From positions 1-5,969 of the forward strand of contig DUUE01000130.1 in the NCBI GenBank assembly GCA_012841735.1: 5,969 nt of DNA. Direction: 5' to 3'. Below the pieces are notes generated by a model. That model was not told where the DNA came from. It did not search any database and worked only from the letters and a program-made list of their open reading frames with translations. Positions 4,966 to 5,969 of the stretch are shown here, piece by piece. The stretch's first letter is position 1, and the number at the start of each line of letters is the position of its first letter. The position numbers and the translations under genes are program-made. The DNA is from Bacillota bacterium. GTDB taxonomy: Bacteria; Bacillota; Dethiobacteria; Dethiobacterales; Dethiobacteraceae.

Positions 4966-4990
4966 TGGTCAGCTTAGAGCCGGCTTATGC

Positions 4991-5969
4991 TTACAGGACT
5001 ATCTCCCCGGCCTGTTCTTTTTCGTAGCCGGCATCCCACAATTCTTCCGTTTCGTTAACGGTAAAACCCGGGGAAGAACTCTCTTTCAGTTTAAATCTGC
5101 CCACCATTTCTTTCAGCAAGTCGGCCTGGCTGGAAAGTTCTTCACTGGCAGCCGCACCCTGCTCGGCGGCGGCGGAATTGGCCTGGACAATTTCTGAAAC
5201 CTGAATAATGGCTTTTGTGATTTGCTCGATTCCGGCCGCCTGTTCATTGGAAGCCACGATAAAATCGTCAATGATACCGGTCAGGCTTTTTATGCTGGTA
5301 ACAATATCCTGCAAAGCTACCGCCGTTTCCCCGGCAATCTTAATACCGTCCTCCACTTTCTGCAGCGCATGGCCGATCAGTTCCGTGGTATCTTTTGCCG
5401 CTTTTGACGACCTGTTGGCCAGGTTTCTCACTTCTTCCGCCACTACGGCAAAACCTTTGCCGTGCTGGCCGGCCCTGGCAGCTTCCACCGCAGCATTGAG
5501 GGCAAGCAGATTGGTCTGGTAGGAGATTTCATCAATTAATTTCACAATCTTGGCAATATCAGCGGCAGAAACATTAATATCATCCATTGCCCGGAGCATC
5601 TCTTGCATGCGGTCATTGCCCTTGGCCGCATTGATGCTCACAATCTCTGCCAGGTCGCCGGCAGTAGTGGCATTTTCTGCATTCTGCCCCGTTTTCACTT
5701 CAATCTGCCTGAGTGCGGCAGTTATTTCTTCTATGGATTCCGCCTGTTCCACGGAACCTGCAGATAATGATGTACTTGCAGACGCCAGTTGTGCCGCCCC
5801 GGCGGCTACCTGATCGGCAGCTTCCCGGATACCTGAGAGCACCTCGCTCATTTTTCCGGAAACAGTCCTGAGCGCTTCAGCCAGCACGCCAATTTCATCT
5901 TTAGTTTTTGTGGTAAGCTCCACATTCAGGTTGCCGTCGGCAAAGTGTCCGGCAGCAACCGCCATTTCC
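4991..5969 (-). CDS. Methyl-accepting chemotaxis protein, cytoplasmic part (5' end beyond window)
   Basis: The frame is open to the right edge; about 325 residues are visible (numbered here from the Met at 5965, which is internal). The first 40 residues (GHFADGNLNVELTTKTKDEI...) are the second half of a HAMP domain. A long coiled-coil signalling domain follows. The universally conserved hairpin tip, EISYQTNLLALNAAVEAARAG continuing through HGKGFAVVAEEVRNLA, spans about 146-183. It is the site that contacts CheA and CheW. Probable methylation regions are around EQAESIEEI (73-81) and EQAAGIEQI (241-249). The arms of roughly 120-130 residues resemble the 36H class, an estimate by counting. The sensor and membrane segments lie outside the window, so the ligand is unknown. 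The C-terminus after the coiled coil is a short acidic tail ending EQAGEIVL, without the NWxxF CheR-tethering pentapeptide. Confidence 0.95.
   Translation of the reverse strand, partial: EMAVAAGHFADGNLNVELTTKTKDEIGVLAEALRTVSGKMSEVLSGIREAADQVAAGAAQLASASTSLSAGSVEQAESIEEITAALRQIEVKTGQNAENATTAGDLAEIVSINAAKGNDRMQEMLRAMDDINVSAADIAKIVKLIDEISYQTNLLALNAAVEAARAGQHGKGFAVVAEEVRNLANRSSKAAKDTTELIGHALQKVEDGIKIAGETAVALQDIVTSIKSLTGIIDDFIVASNEQAAGIEQITKAIIQVSEIVQANSAAAEQGAAASEELSSQADLLKEMVGRFKLKESSSPGFTVNETEELWDAGYEKEQAGEIVL

Noticed and set aside
1..5969. CRISPR array, tRNA, rRNA, insertion sequence or phage genes
   Set aside because: I saw no regularly spaced direct repeats, tRNA-like cloverleaf, transposase-like translation or terminal inverted repeats with target duplications on either strand.

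Overview
The window reads as ordinary chromosomal DNA of a Firmicutes-type bacterium. Strong AGGAGG-type ribosome binding sites precede nearly every gene. There are sigma-A-like promoters (TTGACA/TATAGT, extended -10 TGnTATAAT), U-tract hairpin terminators, and a DegV-family gene. By eye the base composition is balanced. Anaerobic-type enzymes (a fumarate-reductase-like flavoprotein, a radical SAM protein) together with a chemoreceptor would fit a motile anaerobe such as a Negativicutes (Sporomusa-like) or Clostridia member. That lineage guess is inference only.

Layout from left to right. (1) 1-203, minus: the C-terminal part of an FAD-dependent fumarate-reductase/KsdD-type flavoprotein. Its coding similarity fades at an ATG with no room for the N-terminal FAD domain, so it looks 5'-truncated. 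(2) 204-361: a divergent intergenic region with a clear plus-strand promoter, a GC-rich leader hairpin and a good Shine-Dalgarno. (3) 362-1267, plus: an amidohydrolase-2 (COG2159) metal-dependent TIM-barrel enzyme, ending at a bidirectional terminator. (4) 1318-4378, minus: a three-gene module transcribed in the order TetR regulator, radical SAM/SPASM-like enzyme, DegV-family fatty-acid-binding protein. The last two are 27 nt apart and clearly an operon. TetR starts at GTG, downstream of an extended -10 promoter and a dyad in its leader. (5) 4502-4545: a strong terminator for the upstream cupin gene. (6) 4560-4874, minus: a 104-residue single-domain cupin. (7) 4991 to the right edge, minus: the cytoplasmic signalling part of a methyl-accepting chemotaxis protein, cut by the window edge.

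The most interesting set is TetR - radical SAM - DegV. DegV proteins bind fatty acids, and the regulator lies directly upstream. A lipid- or fatty-acid-related radical SAM reaction is therefore a reasonable but unproven hypothesis. I do not see CRISPR arrays, tRNA or rRNA genes, insertion sequences or phage genes. No convincing undescribed multi-gene system stands out beyond this module. No stretch longer than 300 bases lacks a gene.
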